A stretch of DNA of 64,000 bases from Myxococcus qinghaiensis. Its GTDB lineage: Bacteria; Myxococcota; Myxococcia; Myxococcales; Myxococcaceae. The notes beneath the pieces are model-generated. The model saw nothing but the letters and a program-made list of their open reading frames with translations. It was not told the DNA's origin and searched no databases. The stretch lies in NCBI RefSeq assembly GCF_024198215.1, contig NZ_JAKCFA010000033.1, forward strand, positions 1-64,000. Reading direction: 5' to 3'. Below, in pieces: positions 52,183 to 63,988 of this stretch; positions within the stretch are counted from its first letter, which is position 1, and every line of letters starts with the position of its first letter. A program made the position numbers and the translations under genes.

Positions 52183-55100
52183 CTAGTAGGCGAGCTCCGC
52201 CCGGAGGTAGAGCCGGTCCTGATCTTCGGACGACTCGGAGCCCAAACCCAAACCGCTGAAGCCCAGCAGTGTGTACCCGACAGCCATTCGGAGCTTCTCA
52301 TCCATCCGATATGCCACTTCCGCGCGCACCGCTGTCAGGCGGTCACCCTCCGGTGAAGCCGTCCGACGGGCCAGCTCCGCCGCCACCTCCAGCCCACCCA
52401 CGATTCGGACCGCCGGGCGCACCGTGCCCGTCCACACCCACCGCGAGGAGCCCTCCAGGCTGCTGTGCCCCGCGTGAAGTCCCGCCGCCACCGAGAACCT
52501 GTCGCCCAGGCGCACCGCGGGAAGCAGGGAGAGAATCTGCAAGGCCCTGTCGCCAAACGCGGCCCGAGTGCCCGGCAAGAGCTCCCGCGTCACAGCGTAG
52601 CGAGCCACCACGAGCCACGGGCCTGGCCGCCACGCCACCGCCGCGTAGCCCTCCAGCAGCCGGGCTTCCAGCGCGTCGTCGTTGACGGTCCGCGCGAAGT
52701 CCACGCGGCCAGAAGCCGTCACGTCGCGCAGCAGCTCCGCCTCGGCGGCCAGCGCCACCACCGTCTGGAGTCGGTCCACCGCCTCGCTCGCTCCGCGCTC
52801 CGGCGTGCCCTTCTCCCGCCGCACCTCGAAGCGGCCTTCCAGCCGCAGCCGCTCCAGGAGCAGCTGACCGAAGACGCCGCCCGCATCGCGCCGCAGCGGA
52901 GGGTTACCATCCAGCAGGCTGCGCACGCCGCGCTCGTAGCGGGCCCCCACGCTGAAGCCGTCCAGCACCGTCTTCTGGAGCCCCACCGCTCGCGACAGTC
53001 GCACGGACGTCGCGTCATGCAGGCCCACCTCCTCGACGAACAGCGCCGTGCCACTGTCGGGCAGCTCCGTGCGAGCGCCCGTGAGCGTCCGACCCGCGCC
53101 GAAGTCCGGCCCATCCACATCGACGGAGTAGCCGCCGTAGTACACGTCCGAGCCACGACGTGACTCCACGTTCGCCCAGGCGCGAGGCCCCAGCTCCGGC
53201 CCCCAGCCGCCGCGCACGCCTACGCGCGTGTCACGTCCCAGCTCCACGTCCACGCCCGCCGCGCTGAACGTGTCGTCCACCCGGCCCGGCCCCGCGCCAT
53301 GCAGGGCCAGCTTCTGGCGATGCGACGCCTGGAGCCAGAGGCCGTCGAGCAGACGGTAGCGGCCCGCGACGCCCAGCGAGGTGCGGCCTCCCGTCAGCGC
53401 CTCACCCTGCCCCACGACTTCCGCCGCCTTGAGCCGAGCATCCCGCGCCTCCAGGCTCACGCCCCAGGTCGCCTCCTCCCAGCCCACGCTCGCGCCCACG
53501 GTGCTCGCGGAGAAGGGGTTGTCCACGAAGGGCTCGCGAGGGTCCGCCGAGTTCCGTCCATCCGCGAGCAGCGACAGCCGCAGCCGCCCCATGGGCTGGC
53601 GCAGCCGCAGCGCGAGTTGCTGGAAGCGCGCCGCGTCCAGGTGCGCGCCGTCCGAGAAGCCTCGTCCGCGCCAGCGGTAGGACGTATCCACGGAGCCATC
53701 GCCCCACAGGCCCGGTCCGCGCATGCGCAGCCCCAGGGCCTCGCCGCCCGTCGCCAGCCCCGCCCCAGGACGCAGGAAGCTCAGGCCGCCGTCATCGGAG
53801 ACGCCGAACACGCTTGAGTCCACCGCCATGCCGCGACTGGACGCCGCCTCCGCCTCCAGCGAGTACGCGCCCAGTCGCGCGGAGCCCCGGCCCGAGTAGA
53901 GCGTGTACGGACGGCCCTCGCGGCCTTCGCGCACCGCGGCCAGTCCCACGCGCGCGCCGCGCCACTCGGCCCACACCTCTCCGCCTCCGGAGTCCTCGGT
54001 GCCCGTCGTGCGCAGCGCCGCGTAGTCGACGACGAGCACCGGCTCCGGGGCCTCCGTCAGCATGTCGGTGCGCAGGAAGGTGTCGCCCGCCAGGAACGAC
54101 AGCGGCCGGGACAAGAGGATGCGCCCGGCGAAGTAGTCGATGTCGTAGTCGCGCCCGCGCACCAGGTGTCGCTCGGCCAGCGGCAGTCCGGTGACACCGT
54201 CGCGCACCTCCACGCGCACCAGCTCCGAGCCCTCCGCCACCGACACCGCGCCCAGGTAGAAGAGGCTGCCGCCCGTGGCGCGCAGCTCCTCGTGAGCGGG
54301 GACTGCCGAGAGTCCGCGCGTCGGGTCCGTGAGGCTGCCGCCGAACGCGTCCACACCCGCGCGGAGCTCCGGGCCCTTCGCGCTGGAGGTGGTCAGCTCC
54401 GCATAGGGACCGAAGAGGGGGCGGTGGTAGCGGCCCACCTCGCGGTCCTGCACCAGCGCGCGGTACGTGCCCAGGCCGACGCGGCCGTAGTCGGGATGAC
54501 GTGCCTCCGCGCGGAGCCGGGCCTCGGAGGCGTTCGGCGTCAGCGACACCGAGTCGTCGCCCCACTCCTCCGGCGAGAAGTCAGGGTCCGCCACGCGGTC
54601 GAAGCGCTCGGGGACGCGAGGACGCAGCCAGTCGGGGAGCTCGGCGCCGCGCAGCGTGCGACCGTCCGTGTCGCGCAGGTCGACCTCTCCCACCACGTCC
54701 ACCAGACCCAGGCGCAGCTCCGCGTGCGCGGAGCCTCTGCCGCGAAGCTGGAAGTCGCTGTCCGCTGGCGCGAAGCTCGCCTCGACGTCCAGCAATCCCA
54801 CCGCGAACGGCCTCGGCTTCGCGAGGATGTCCACCACCACCTCGTGAGCGGAGCCACCAGGCGGAGTCAGCGCCAGCGTCACGCGGTTGCTCCCCGAAGC
54901 CAGTGTCACGGGAACCTCCACACGGCCGTCGGCGTCGACCACGGAGCTCTCGCCCAGCGGGCCTCGCACCCAGGTCCCCGAGGGGGCTTCCACATTCAAA
55001 CGGGTGACGCCAGTGGCCGCGGCCTCGTCCCGCGCGGCGGGGAGCTGGAACGCGCCCACGAGCACCAGCGGCCTCGGCACCACCAGCCAGCCTTCGGCGC

Positions 55101-55788
55101 GGCGCACGACATCGACGTGCTGAACGGAGACGCGCACCTTGCCATCTGGCGCAGTGGCCTGGATGACCAGCGTGTTGCCTCCCGCGATGAGGGGAACCGA
55201 GGCGCTCCACCCACCGCGCTCATCCACCTCCGCGTCGACGGCACCAATGCGCACGCGGTCTCCCACGGCGGCCTGTCCCGCGACGCGGAAGCGCACGGCG
55301 CCCTCGCCGGAGACCACGTCCGCAACAGGAGGCATCCGCGAATAGGACAGGACCAGCGGGGGCGCCTCCGAGGCCTGGCTGCGCACGGCGAAGTCCTGGA
55401 GGACGACGGCGCCCCAGGGCACCTCCACCGTGGCGGCCTCTGGCGTCACCTGACTCGCGGCTGGCAGCGAGCGCGGGTCCACCTTGAGGCGATGACGCCC
55501 AGAGCGCAGGTGAAGTCCTCGCGTGGCGTCCGGCATGCGCGAGTCCACGCCCGTGAGGTGGAAGCGTCCTCGCGAGTCCGTGCGCACCTCGCGGCCCGTC
55601 GTCAGCACCAGCCGCACGCCCGCGACACCCGGCTCGTCGACGCCGCAGAGTCCATCCCCATCCACGTCCAGACACACGCGGCCAGCGATGGTGGAGGCCA
55701 ATGAGGGCACGTCCATGGACACGCCCTGTCCCAAGGCCGTCCCGGCGCACAGCAGCACGCTCAGCACCAGCAGGCCCGAGCGCCTCAT
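52183..55788 (-). CDS. Large outer-membrane beta-barrel protein with SdrD-like N-terminal domain
   Basis: 1201 residues from ATG 55788, where a signal peptide starts (MRRSGLLVLSVLLCAGTALG). Residues 30-110 form an SdrD/CNA-B-like domain with a calcium-type loop (RVCLDVDGDGLCGVDEPGVA, DSRGRFHLTGV). Ig-like repeats follow to about 400. The C-terminal 700 residues alternate polar and aromatic strands (YGRVGLGTYRALVQDREVG; LGLRMRGPGLWGDGSVDTSY) and end RLYLRAELAY, an aromatic-terminated last strand typical of outer-membrane barrels. The open frame continues to 55938 but that part reads a duplicated copy of the gene start out of frame. Confidence 0.75.
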   Translation of the reverse strand: MRRSGLLVLSVLLCAGTALGQGVSMDVPSLASTIAGRVCLDVDGDGLCGVDEPGVAGVRLVLTTGREVRTDSRGRFHLTGVDSRMPDATRGLHLRSGRHRLKVDPRSLPAASQVTPEAATVEVPWGAVVLQDFAVRSQASEAPPLVLSYSRMPPVADVVSGEGAVRFRVAGQAAVGDRVRIGAVDAEVDERGGWSASVPLIAGGNTLVIQATAPDGKVRVSVQHVDVVRRAEGWLVVPRPLVLVGAFQLPAARDEAAATGVTRLNVEAPSGTWVRGPLGESSVVDADGRVEVPVTLASGSNRVTLALTPPGGSAHEVVVDILAKPRPFAVGLLDVEASFAPADSDFQLRGRGSAHAELRLGLVDVVGEVDLRDTDGRTLRGAELPDWLRPRVPERFDRVADPDFSPEEWGDDSVSLTPNASEARLRAEARHPDYGRVGLGTYRALVQDREVGRYHRPLFGPYAELTTSSAKGPELRAGVDAFGGSLTDPTRGLSAVPAHEELRATGGSLFYLGAVSVAEGSELVRVEVRDGVTGLPLAERHLVRGRDYDIDYFAGRILLSRPLSFLAGDTFLRTDMLTEAPEPVLVVDYAALRTTGTEDSGGGEVWAEWRGARVGLAAVREGREGRPYTLYSGRGSARLGAYSLEAEAASSRGMAVDSSVFGVSDDGGLSFLRPGAGLATGGEALGLRMRGPGLWGDGSVDTSYRWRGRGFSDGAHLDAARFQQLALRLRQPMGRLRLSLLADGRNSADPREPFVDNPFSASTVGASVGWEEATWGVSLEARDARLKAAEVVGQGEALTGGRTSLGVAGRYRLLDGLWLQASHRQKLALHGAGPGRVDDTFSAAGVDVELGRDTRVGVRGGWGPELGPRAWANVESRRGSDVYYGGYSVDVDGPDFGAGRTLTGARTELPDSGTALFVEEVGLHDATSVRLSRAVGLQKTVLDGFSVGARYERGVRSLLDGNPPLRRDAGGVFGQLLLERLRLEGRFEVRREKGTPERGASEAVDRLQTVVALAAEAELLRDVTASGRVDFARTVNDDALEARLLEGYAAVAWRPGPWLVVARYAVTRELLPGTRAAFGDRALQILSLLPAVRLGDRFSVAAGLHAGHSSLEGSSRWVWTGTVRPAVRIVGGLEVAAELARRTASPEGDRLTAVRAEVAYRMDEKLRMAVGYTLLGFSGLGLGSESSEDQDRLYLRAELAY

Positions 55789-55883
55789 GCGCGCACCTCG
55801 ACGAGCAGCGAGGGCACAGCCATGGAAACGCCCTGTCCCGAGGTCGTCCCCACGCGCAGCACCAGCAGGCCCGAGCGCCTCAT
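55785..55883 (-). repeat. Tandem duplication of the barrel-gene start (32-codon decoy ORF)
   Basis: The first 95 bp or so of the barrel gene and the end of the gene before it are present twice in tandem. The extra copy encodes a 32-residue ORF starting MRRSGLLVLRVGTTSGQGVS and ending LLVEVRA. Its ATG overlaps the stop of the preceding gene and its stop overlaps the ATG of the barrel gene (ATGA at both ends), so translational coupling is preserved. The copies have diverged by substitutions and a small deletion within the signal peptide. Confidence 0.8.
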
Positions 55884-57814
55884 GGGCGCACCTCGACGAG
55901 CGCGGTGACACCCGTGGCCACGTCCGCCACGGAGACACTCACTGGACGCGTGGCTCGCACCGTGAAGGACGTGCGGCCCTCCCGGACCTCGTCACCTTCA
56001 CGCGCTCCATCCGACAGCGCGACATGCACCGCGCGCCCCTCCAGGATGCGTCCGCGCGAATCCTCCACCCAGTACGTCACGCGCGTGCCCTCCACGCGAA
56101 GCCGCACGTTGACGGGGACCTCGGGCGCCACGCGCACCTGCTGCGAGACGGCCTCGGGCACAAGCGACATGTCCAACGGATACGCCAGCCCCTCGCCCCC
56201 CAGGACATGAATCGTCCGCACCAGCCCCGTCCACAAACCATGCGCCACCAGGTGCGCGCCCGGAGCCAGCTTCCCCAAAGACACCGTGCCGTCCAGACCC
56301 GTGGTCAGCTCGTGCCCATCCAGGCGCAGCGGCTGCGAGGGCACCGGCAGCCCGGCCAGGTCCGACACGCCTGCGTACAGCTCGCTTCCCCGACGCCACA
56401 CCGCGATGCGCGCAGGCTCGCTGCCCACCGGTCCCCACGCCCGCGCGCTCAGCGTCACCTGCTCCTCGCCCCCGGAGGCTGGCGGCTGCCAGGCGCTCGC
56501 GAAGTCACCGGGCGCGGGCTCCACGGGCGGCGTGAAGTCTCCTTCGGGAGCGGTGAGAGACAACGTCGCGCCGGGACGAGGACGTCCGAGCGCATCCCGC
56601 GCGCGCACGGCCACCTGGGCCTGGGCACCGCGATGCACCAGCGGCTCCGACACGGACATGGCCAGCTCGGTCACCGGTCCCTGCACCAACTGAAGCGCCA
56701 GCACCTCGCGAGAGCCCGCGCCACGCTGAGGCCAGGCCGCTTCGATTCGCTCGTCGTCGCCGAGCGTGCGGGGCGCCGTGTAGAGCCACTCCAGCATTCC
56801 GCCCGCCGCGCGCGACGGCCCCTTGAGGACACCGCGACGCGCCTGCGCCGTCACCTTCGCGTCCTCCACCGGCTTGCCCAGCGGGTCGCTCGTCGCGCAC
56901 AGCAGCCTCGCCCGCGACACCCCATCCGCCGGAAGGCGCTGCGGCTGGAACACGCACGCGAGCCCGTCGGTGGGCGGCAGGTTCAAATCAATGCGCTCCC
57001 GCTTCGCATTGCCCGCCCGGTCCACCACGCGCCCCTGGCCGAAGCGATGGCCCGGCGGCACGACGATGGGGAGGCGGAAGCGACCATCCGCGCCCGCCGT
57101 CACCGGGCCAAACGTCTCCCCCGCGATGTCGATGGAGATGCGCGCATCCGGCTCCGTCGTGCCCGGCAGGTTCACCGACGCGGCGAGCGGCACCAGCACT
57201 CGCCCATAGGCCCCATGCACGGACTGCGGACTGGGCCACGCGGAGAACGCCACCAGGATGGCCACCTCGGGATGCCGCGTGTCCGGCAGGACGTAGCGCG
57301 CCCGATACATTCCAGGCGCGACACGCTCCAACCCCTCCACCCTGCCAGTGCTGACGCGCACCACGGGCGGCGCGCCGCTGTCGTCGGCCGTGCCATCCGG
57401 CCGCAGCAGACTCACGGTGAGCACCGCCTCCTTGTCGCGGCCCTTCACCGGCGCAGCGGGCTCCAGCCCCAGCTTCACCTCGGTGGCGGGAGGTCCGAGC
57501 ACGAAGCGCGACTGCGCCTCCAACCCCTCCACCCGCGCGCGCACCACCACGTCACGAGCACCCGCGTGGGGCACGACGATGAAGGTGCGAAGCGGCGGCT
57601 GCGCGAGTCCCTCACGCAGCTCCGCGCCCTCCACGGTGACGGTGGGCGTGCTCGCCATCGGCACGGGCACTCCAGACGCATCCTTGCGCACCACCGCGAC
57701 GGGGAAACCCTCGGGCGTCACGGCGGACGACGGCCCAAGCAGCTCCAGTGTGTCGGCTCTGGCCGAAGCACACACGCACAGCAATAGAATGGCGGGGAGC
57801 GGAAAATGTTTCAG
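55880..57814 (-). CDS. Secreted Ig-like-domain protein of the surface operon
   Basis: About 645 residues. A signal peptide (LKHFPLPAILLLCVCASARA, then DTLELLG) sits at the N-terminus, but no ATG or GTG is in frame next to it. The nearest upstream ATG is 57946, which would add 44 residues translated antiphase to the preceding gene; 57814 is a CTG and is used here as a working start. The mature protein is a string of Ig-like/bacterial invasin-type modules (VTELAMSVSEPLVHRGAQAQ; LRLDGHELTTGLDGTVSLGK). No enzyme motif. It ends VTALVEVRP with the stop overlapping the duplicated barrel-gene start. Confidence 0.7.
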   Translation of the reverse strand: MKHFPLPAILLLCVCASARADTLELLGPSSAVTPEGFPVAVVRKDASGVPVPMASTPTVTVEGAELREGLAQPPLRTFIVVPHAGARDVVVRARVEGLEAQSRFVLGPPATEVKLGLEPAAPVKGRDKEAVLTVSLLRPDGTADDSGAPPVVRVSTGRVEGLERVAPGMYRARYVLPDTRHPEVAILVAFSAWPSPQSVHGAYGRVLVPLAASVNLPGTTEPDARISIDIAGETFGPVTAGADGRFRLPIVVPPGHRFGQGRVVDRAGNAKRERIDLNLPPTDGLACVFQPQRLPADGVSRARLLCATSDPLGKPVEDAKVTAQARRGVLKGPSRAAGGMLEWLYTAPRTLGDDERIEAAWPQRGAGSREVLALQLVQGPVTELAMSVSEPLVHRGAQAQVAVRARDALGRPRPGATLSLTAPEGDFTPPVEPAPGDFASAWQPPASGGEEQVTLSARAWGPVGSEPARIAVWRRGSELYAGVSDLAGLPVPSQPLRLDGHELTTGLDGTVSLGKLAPGAHLVAHGLWTGLVRTIHVLGGEGLAYPLDMSLVPEAVSQQVRVAPEVPVNVRLRVEGTRVTYWVEDSRGRILEGRAVHVALSDGAREGDEVREGRTSFTVRATRPVSVSVADVATGVTALVEVRP

Positions 57815-57827
57815 GACGCGTAGAAGT

Positions 57828-59492
57828 CTACAGGGCCCGTCCTCTCCGCCGAAGCCTCTTCCGCGAAACCACCACCGAGACTCGCCGGGGTCGCGCCAGC
57901 CACAACGCCACCAGCACCAATCCCGCCGCCGCCACCGGCGTGCCACCCGCGCTACACCCTGCTCCAGGCCCGTCGCTCACAGGCACGAAGGTCACGGCTG
58001 ACACCCCGCCCACCTCGAGCGTGAGGGGTGCCACGTAGTGCCCCGGAATGCGCTCCTCCCCCGCCACCGGCTGCGTCACGCCACACGCCGACGCGGTGCC
58101 ATAGATGCGGATGCGGAAGGAGCTTCCGGGATTTCCTGAGATCAGCGCCGCCAGCCAGGTGTTGCCATCCAGGGTGACGTCCCGAGCCACCAGCGACACG
58201 GTGGGCTTGAAGCGGGACGGGTCGACGATTTCCGCGCCGTCCAGCCACACCCAGCCGGAGGTGGCGCGCTCGCCGCTGTAGCCGTTGTCGACGCACATGA
58301 CGCCCGCGCCCAGGCCGTAGAAGCCGAGTGACACCGCGTTGGGCTGCCCCGTCGTGCGCGCCACTTCCAGCGCGGCCAGCAGCGGCGTCGACCCGGGCTG
58401 CGTGCACACCGCCTCGGCCGTCCGCGTCGGCTCCGCGGGTGCGGCGTCCTCGCAGGGGAGGTCCCTGGGGAGCTTGAAGGTGAACGAGCGCACGTTGAAG
58501 TCCCCGTTCTCCGCCACCGTCCACACCACGCGCACGGTGCCGTCGTCGGACACGCTCAAGTCATTGAGGTTCTCGTTCTCCGGGGACTGGGTGAGCAGGT
58601 AGAGCGTCTGCGTGTCCAAGTCGTAGAGCGCGATGTCGAAGTCGCCCTTCGTCGGGTCCCTGCGCTCGAAGGCGATCAACGCGCCGCTGATGCTGGGATT
58701 CGCATCCAGCCCTGGCAGCGCGAGTCGCTGCTCGGTGCCGCCATTCACGGGCTTCCAGTAGATGTCCCGGTCCGACACACCGTCCACCATGCGCGTGCTC
58801 GCGTAGACGACGATGTCTCCGTTGGTGTCGGGCTGGGACTCCTCGCCCTCGCTTCCGGTGAGCGCCTGCGAGTTGAAGCCGTTGCCCGCCCAGCGCGCCT
58901 GCCAGATGTCGCAGTGCTGGCCCTGGGCATCGCACTTGGCCCAGACCACCGTCTTCCCATCCGGGGACACCGACGGCGTGCGGTCCAGCATGCGGTCATC
59001 CGTGAGCCGCGTGAGCGTGCCCTGGTCCAGGTCGAAGAGGGCGATCTCCGGCTCCAGCGTGCTGCCGGTGTAGCCGAAGTCCTGCCACGCCACGGTGCGG
59101 CCCCCAATCACCGCCGCCCGCCGGCTGCTGCCCGCCTGGGGGGCCAGCTCCACCGGCGCCTGCGCCTTGCCCACCTCGTACGTGAAGATGGCGCTGGAGG
59201 TGTTGACGCGGGTGAACACCACGGTGCTTCCGCTGATGTCCGACACGAAGTCGAACGCACCGTCGTTCGGAATGGCCTGGTCCACGCCGGACACCAGGTC
59301 GTGGTAGCGAATCTCGCTCGTGCCACCGGACTCGCTCGTGTAGGCGACCAGCGCCCCGCTCACGTGAGGGTCCGTCTGGTCTCCGGGCCCGCCATTCACC
59401 ACCTTGGCGGTTCCGCTGAGACTGCCGACTTGAGGGGAGGCGGGGGACAGCGCAGGCAGCAAGCACGTCACGACGGCGAGAGCGCGCAGCAT
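57828..59492 (-). CDS. Secreted PD40/TolB-like propeller protein with MYXO-CTERM-like tail
   Basis: 554 residues. Signal peptide MLRALAVVTCLLPALSPAS. At least five TolB/PD40 blades are visible (PHVSGALVAYTSESGGTSEI; RTPSVSPDGKTVVWAKCDAQ; SQPDTNGDIVVYASTRMVDG). Residues 350-500 form a second beta domain with four Cys. The tail has GCSAGGTPVAAAGLVLVALW followed by an Arg-rich end, a variant of the MYXO-CTERM signal. It is the first gene of the four-gene surface-protein unit. Confidence 0.82.
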   Translation of the reverse strand: MLRALAVVTCLLPALSPASPQVGSLSGTAKVVNGGPGDQTDPHVSGALVAYTSESGGTSEIRYHDLVSGVDQAIPNDGAFDFVSDISGSTVVFTRVNTSSAIFTYEVGKAQAPVELAPQAGSSRRAAVIGGRTVAWQDFGYTGSTLEPEIALFDLDQGTLTRLTDDRMLDRTPSVSPDGKTVVWAKCDAQGQHCDIWQARWAGNGFNSQALTGSEGEESQPDTNGDIVVYASTRMVDGVSDRDIYWKPVNGGTEQRLALPGLDANPSISGALIAFERRDPTKGDFDIALYDLDTQTLYLLTQSPENENLNDLSVSDDGTVRVVWTVAENGDFNVRSFTFKLPRDLPCEDAAPAEPTRTAEAVCTQPGSTPLLAALEVARTTGQPNAVSLGFYGLGAGVMCVDNGYSGERATSGWVWLDGAEIVDPSRFKPTVSLVARDVTLDGNTWLAALISGNPGSSFRIRIYGTASACGVTQPVAGEERIPGHYVAPLTLEVGGVSAVTFVPVSDGPGAGCSAGGTPVAAAGLVLVALWLARPRRVSVVVSRKRLRRRGRAL

Positions 59493-59741
59493 TTGAAACC
59501 ACCTTCCCGGGGGGACTCAGGAACGACAGACCCATGGCCCGCACAAGGCGCAGTGGGCCCGGAATGCTCCCCGGAGCGTGCTTCCCACGGCGGTCACGGC
59601 CGGCCGGACTTCAGGCCCCGCGGCTTTGCGCACCAGGCCTTTCGGCCAGGATTGCCCTTGAACAGGAACGACTGTGGTTCGGAGTCTAGGGAGCCCCCCT
59701 GGCAGGGGTCAAGCCGACCGCCTGCCCGCACACTCGTGGAT
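59493..59741. other. Intergenic region upstream of the surface-protein operon
   Basis: 249 bp between the FecR-domain gene and the start of the PD40 protein gene. It probably carries the operon promoter, but no canonical boxes are evident. Confidence 0.35.
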
Positions 59742-60710
59742 TCAGGGAGATGCGTCGCTTGCCTGATTCCAGATGTCGGAGTCGGTCTTCAGCGAAGGAG
59801 GCCGGGTGTCGACGACGAGCTCGGCCTTCTCGCGCTGCTCGACACGGCCGACGCCCACGGCGCGCACATCGACGGTGTTTGAGCCCTCGCGCAGCTTCAC
59901 CTTGCGCTCGAAGCGGCCCTCCGCGTCGGCGAGCACGCGCACGTCATTGACCTGCACGCGGCTGCCGGGCGTCGTCTGGCCTCGGACGACGAGGTCCTTC
60001 TCGCGACGCGTGCGCTCCGAGGGCCAGTCCACCTTGAGCAACAGGCTGGTGGGCACGGCCGCGGGCTCCGACGGGGCCTGACCGGGACGGATGACGGACT
60101 GCTGACCGGCGCGGACGATGACGACCTTGCCCTGGCCGAGCAGCGTCACCTCGCCCTCGCGCGTGCCGACGGCCACGGTGCCCTGGCCGTTGTTGCTCAT
60201 GGTGAAGGCACCGGCTTCGTGCAGGGTGGCCACCGCGTCGGTCTGCGCGGCCTTCACCTCGAAGGTGTGGCGCTTGCCGGGACGCACGACGGCGGTCGCC
60301 ATACCGTTGGCGAGCAGGAGGCGGGACACCGACGCGGTCAGCTCCTCCACGGACACCTCGGTGCCCGGGTCCATGCGGAACTCCACCGCCTCGCCGCCGA
60401 TGAGCACGGCGTACGAGCCATCATCCGTGCGCACCTTGTCGTGCCGCCGCAGGGCCATGCCCACCGAGGCCTTGCGCCAGGTGCCGTCGCCCTCCTTCAC
60501 CTCCACGGTGCCCGTCACCTCCGTCAGCTCCAGCTCCAACGGCCGGGTCACTACGGGCGCGGCGGCGGGCACCACGAGCGGGGCGGGAGGCGGAGGCGGA
60601 GGCGGTGGCTGGCGCAGGAAGACGAACCACCCCAGCGGCAGGGCCGCGAGGATCAACGCGAGGCCGATGAAGAACGGCGTCTGACGCCGGGAGGGGCGAG
60701 GCTCAGCCAT
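59742..60710 (-). CDS. FecR-domain membrane protein
   Basis: 322 residues. One N-terminal membrane helix (FFIGLALILAALPLGWFVFL), a Pro-rich linker, then a FecR domain (about 60-185: VEVKEGDGTWRKASVGMALR, DGSYAVLIGGEAVEFRMDPG, AVGTREGEVTLLGQGKVVIV). The C-terminal 90 residues look like an Ig-like module (VVRGQTTPGSRVQVNDVRVL, REGSNTVDVRAVGVG). FecR domains in myxobacteria are not linked to iron uptake as a rule. It lies 36 bp downstream of the sensor kinase. Confidence 0.8.
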   Translation of the reverse strand: MAEPRPSRRQTPFFIGLALILAALPLGWFVFLRQPPPPPPPPAPLVVPAAAPVVTRPLELELTEVTGTVEVKEGDGTWRKASVGMALRRHDKVRTDDGSYAVLIGGEAVEFRMDPGTEVSVEELTASVSRLLLANGMATAVVRPGKRHTFEVKAAQTDAVATLHEAGAFTMSNNGQGTVAVGTREGEVTLLGQGKVVIVRAGQQSVIRPGQAPSEPAAVPTSLLLKVDWPSERTRREKDLVVRGQTTPGSRVQVNDVRVLADAEGRFERKVKLREGSNTVDVRAVGVGRVEQREKAELVVDTRPPSLKTDSDIWNQASDASP

Positions 60711-60746
60711 GGAGTCCCTCTAGCTATCACAGCCGGAGTGGGATGC

Positions 60747-62590
<1,844 letters not shown>

Positions 62591-62594
<4 letters not shown>

Positions 62595-63988
62595 CCGGCG
62601 ACGGAGCGTACCACCTGCTCCCGGTCGCTGCGCAGATAGACGGAGCCCTGGATGGCCTTGGCGCGCTTCTTCATGTCCGCCGCGCGGCGGGCAAGCTCCG
62701 CGTGGTCCTGGGTGCCGTCCGTCATCACCGCGACGATGGACACGCTCATGATGGGGAAGCGCCGGCGCTCACCGAAGCGGTCCTCCGCCTCGATGTGGCC
62801 CCGCTCCCGGTCCTGCCTGTCGTAGTAGAGCGGGATGATGCGGTCGAACGTCTCGATGGCCGTCTGACAGACGCGGTCCACCGACTCCGGCGCGGCGATG
62901 AAGACGAAGTCGTCTCCGGCCACGTGGCCCAGGAAGTCTCCGGGCACGCCTTCCTGCGCGAAGATTTCGCGCATCAAGTCACCCGTCTGCCGCACGACAC
63001 CGTCGGCCTTCGCGAAGCCGTAGTAGTCGTTGTAGGCCTTGAGGTTGTCCAGGTCCAGGTAGCAGAACGCGAACGGCCGCCGCGTCACGAGCCGCCGCTG
63101 CACCTCGCGCTCAATCGCGGTGGAGCCCGGCAGCTGCGTCGTCGGAGAGGCCGACAGCTCCTGCTCCTTGCGCCGCAGCACGCTCTCCACCCGGGCGCCC
63201 AGCTCCAGCGCGTCGAAGGGCTTGGTGAGGTAGTCGTCGCCGCCCAGCTTGAGGGCGCGGACCTTCGAGGACGTCTCCGCGCGGGCGGAGATGAAGATGA
63301 CGGAGATGTGGCCGCTGGCGCGCTCGGCCTTTATCTCTTCCAGGAAGAGGAAGCCGTCGCCGTCCGGCAGCGTCACGTCCAGCAGGATGACGTCCGGCCG
63401 GCGCTCGCGCAGGGCGCGGCGCCCCTCTTCCAGCGAGCCCGCCACCACCACGTCGAAGCCGATGTTCTCCAGCACCTCGCGGCAGATGACGGCGATCTTC
63501 ACGTCGTCGTCCACCACCAGCACGCGGCCATGGGCCGGGCCCGCGCGGCCTCGCACCAGCGAGTCCACCGTGGCCAGCAGCTTGTCCGGCATCAGCGGGC
63601 GCACCAGGAAGGCATCCGCTCCGGCGCGGAAGGCGCGCTGGCGCTCATCGAAGGCGGACGAGAGGAGCAGCGGCGCGCGCCGCGTCTCCGGGTCGTGCCG
63701 GAGAATCTCGGCCAGCCGCAGCCCGTCCACGTCCGGCAGCCGCACGGACACCAGCACCATGTCCGGGTGGTAGAGCCGCGCGCTCGCCATACCCTCTTCC
63801 GCGTTGAAGGCCAGCCGCACGTCGTAGCCGCGCGCGGACATCAGCGCCTTGGCGATGTAGCCGACCTCCGGCTCGCCCTCGATGACCAGGATGCGGCCGC
63901 GGCTCTCGCGGCGGCGGGGGCCCGGCGCTTCACCCGCCTCGTCCGTCTGACGCAGCTCCGGCGGCGGCTCGGTGGGCAGCACCGCCAT
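62591..63988 (-). CDS. REC-REC-GGDEF response regulator
   Basis: 465 residues from ATG 63988, 12 bp from the window edge; a GTG at 63997 is also in frame, so a start beyond the window is possible. The first receiver (about 33-150) has Ser where the phosphoacceptor Asp should be (MVLVSVRLPDVDG) and Arg for Lys (FLVRPLM). The second (about 155-275) is intact: VLVVDDDVK, ILLDVTLPDGDG, YLTKPFD. The GGDEF domain begins near 290 (FAFCYLDLDNLKAYNDYYGF), but its active-site motif is AGDDF instead of GG[DE]EF. It may be inactive or act as a c-di-GMP or protein-binding output. Confidence 0.85.

Noticed and set aside
54166..55704. Long plus-strand frames opposite the beta-barrel and Ig-like genes (also 55523-57787)
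   Set aside because: Antisense shadows with His/Arg-rich composition and no start signals.
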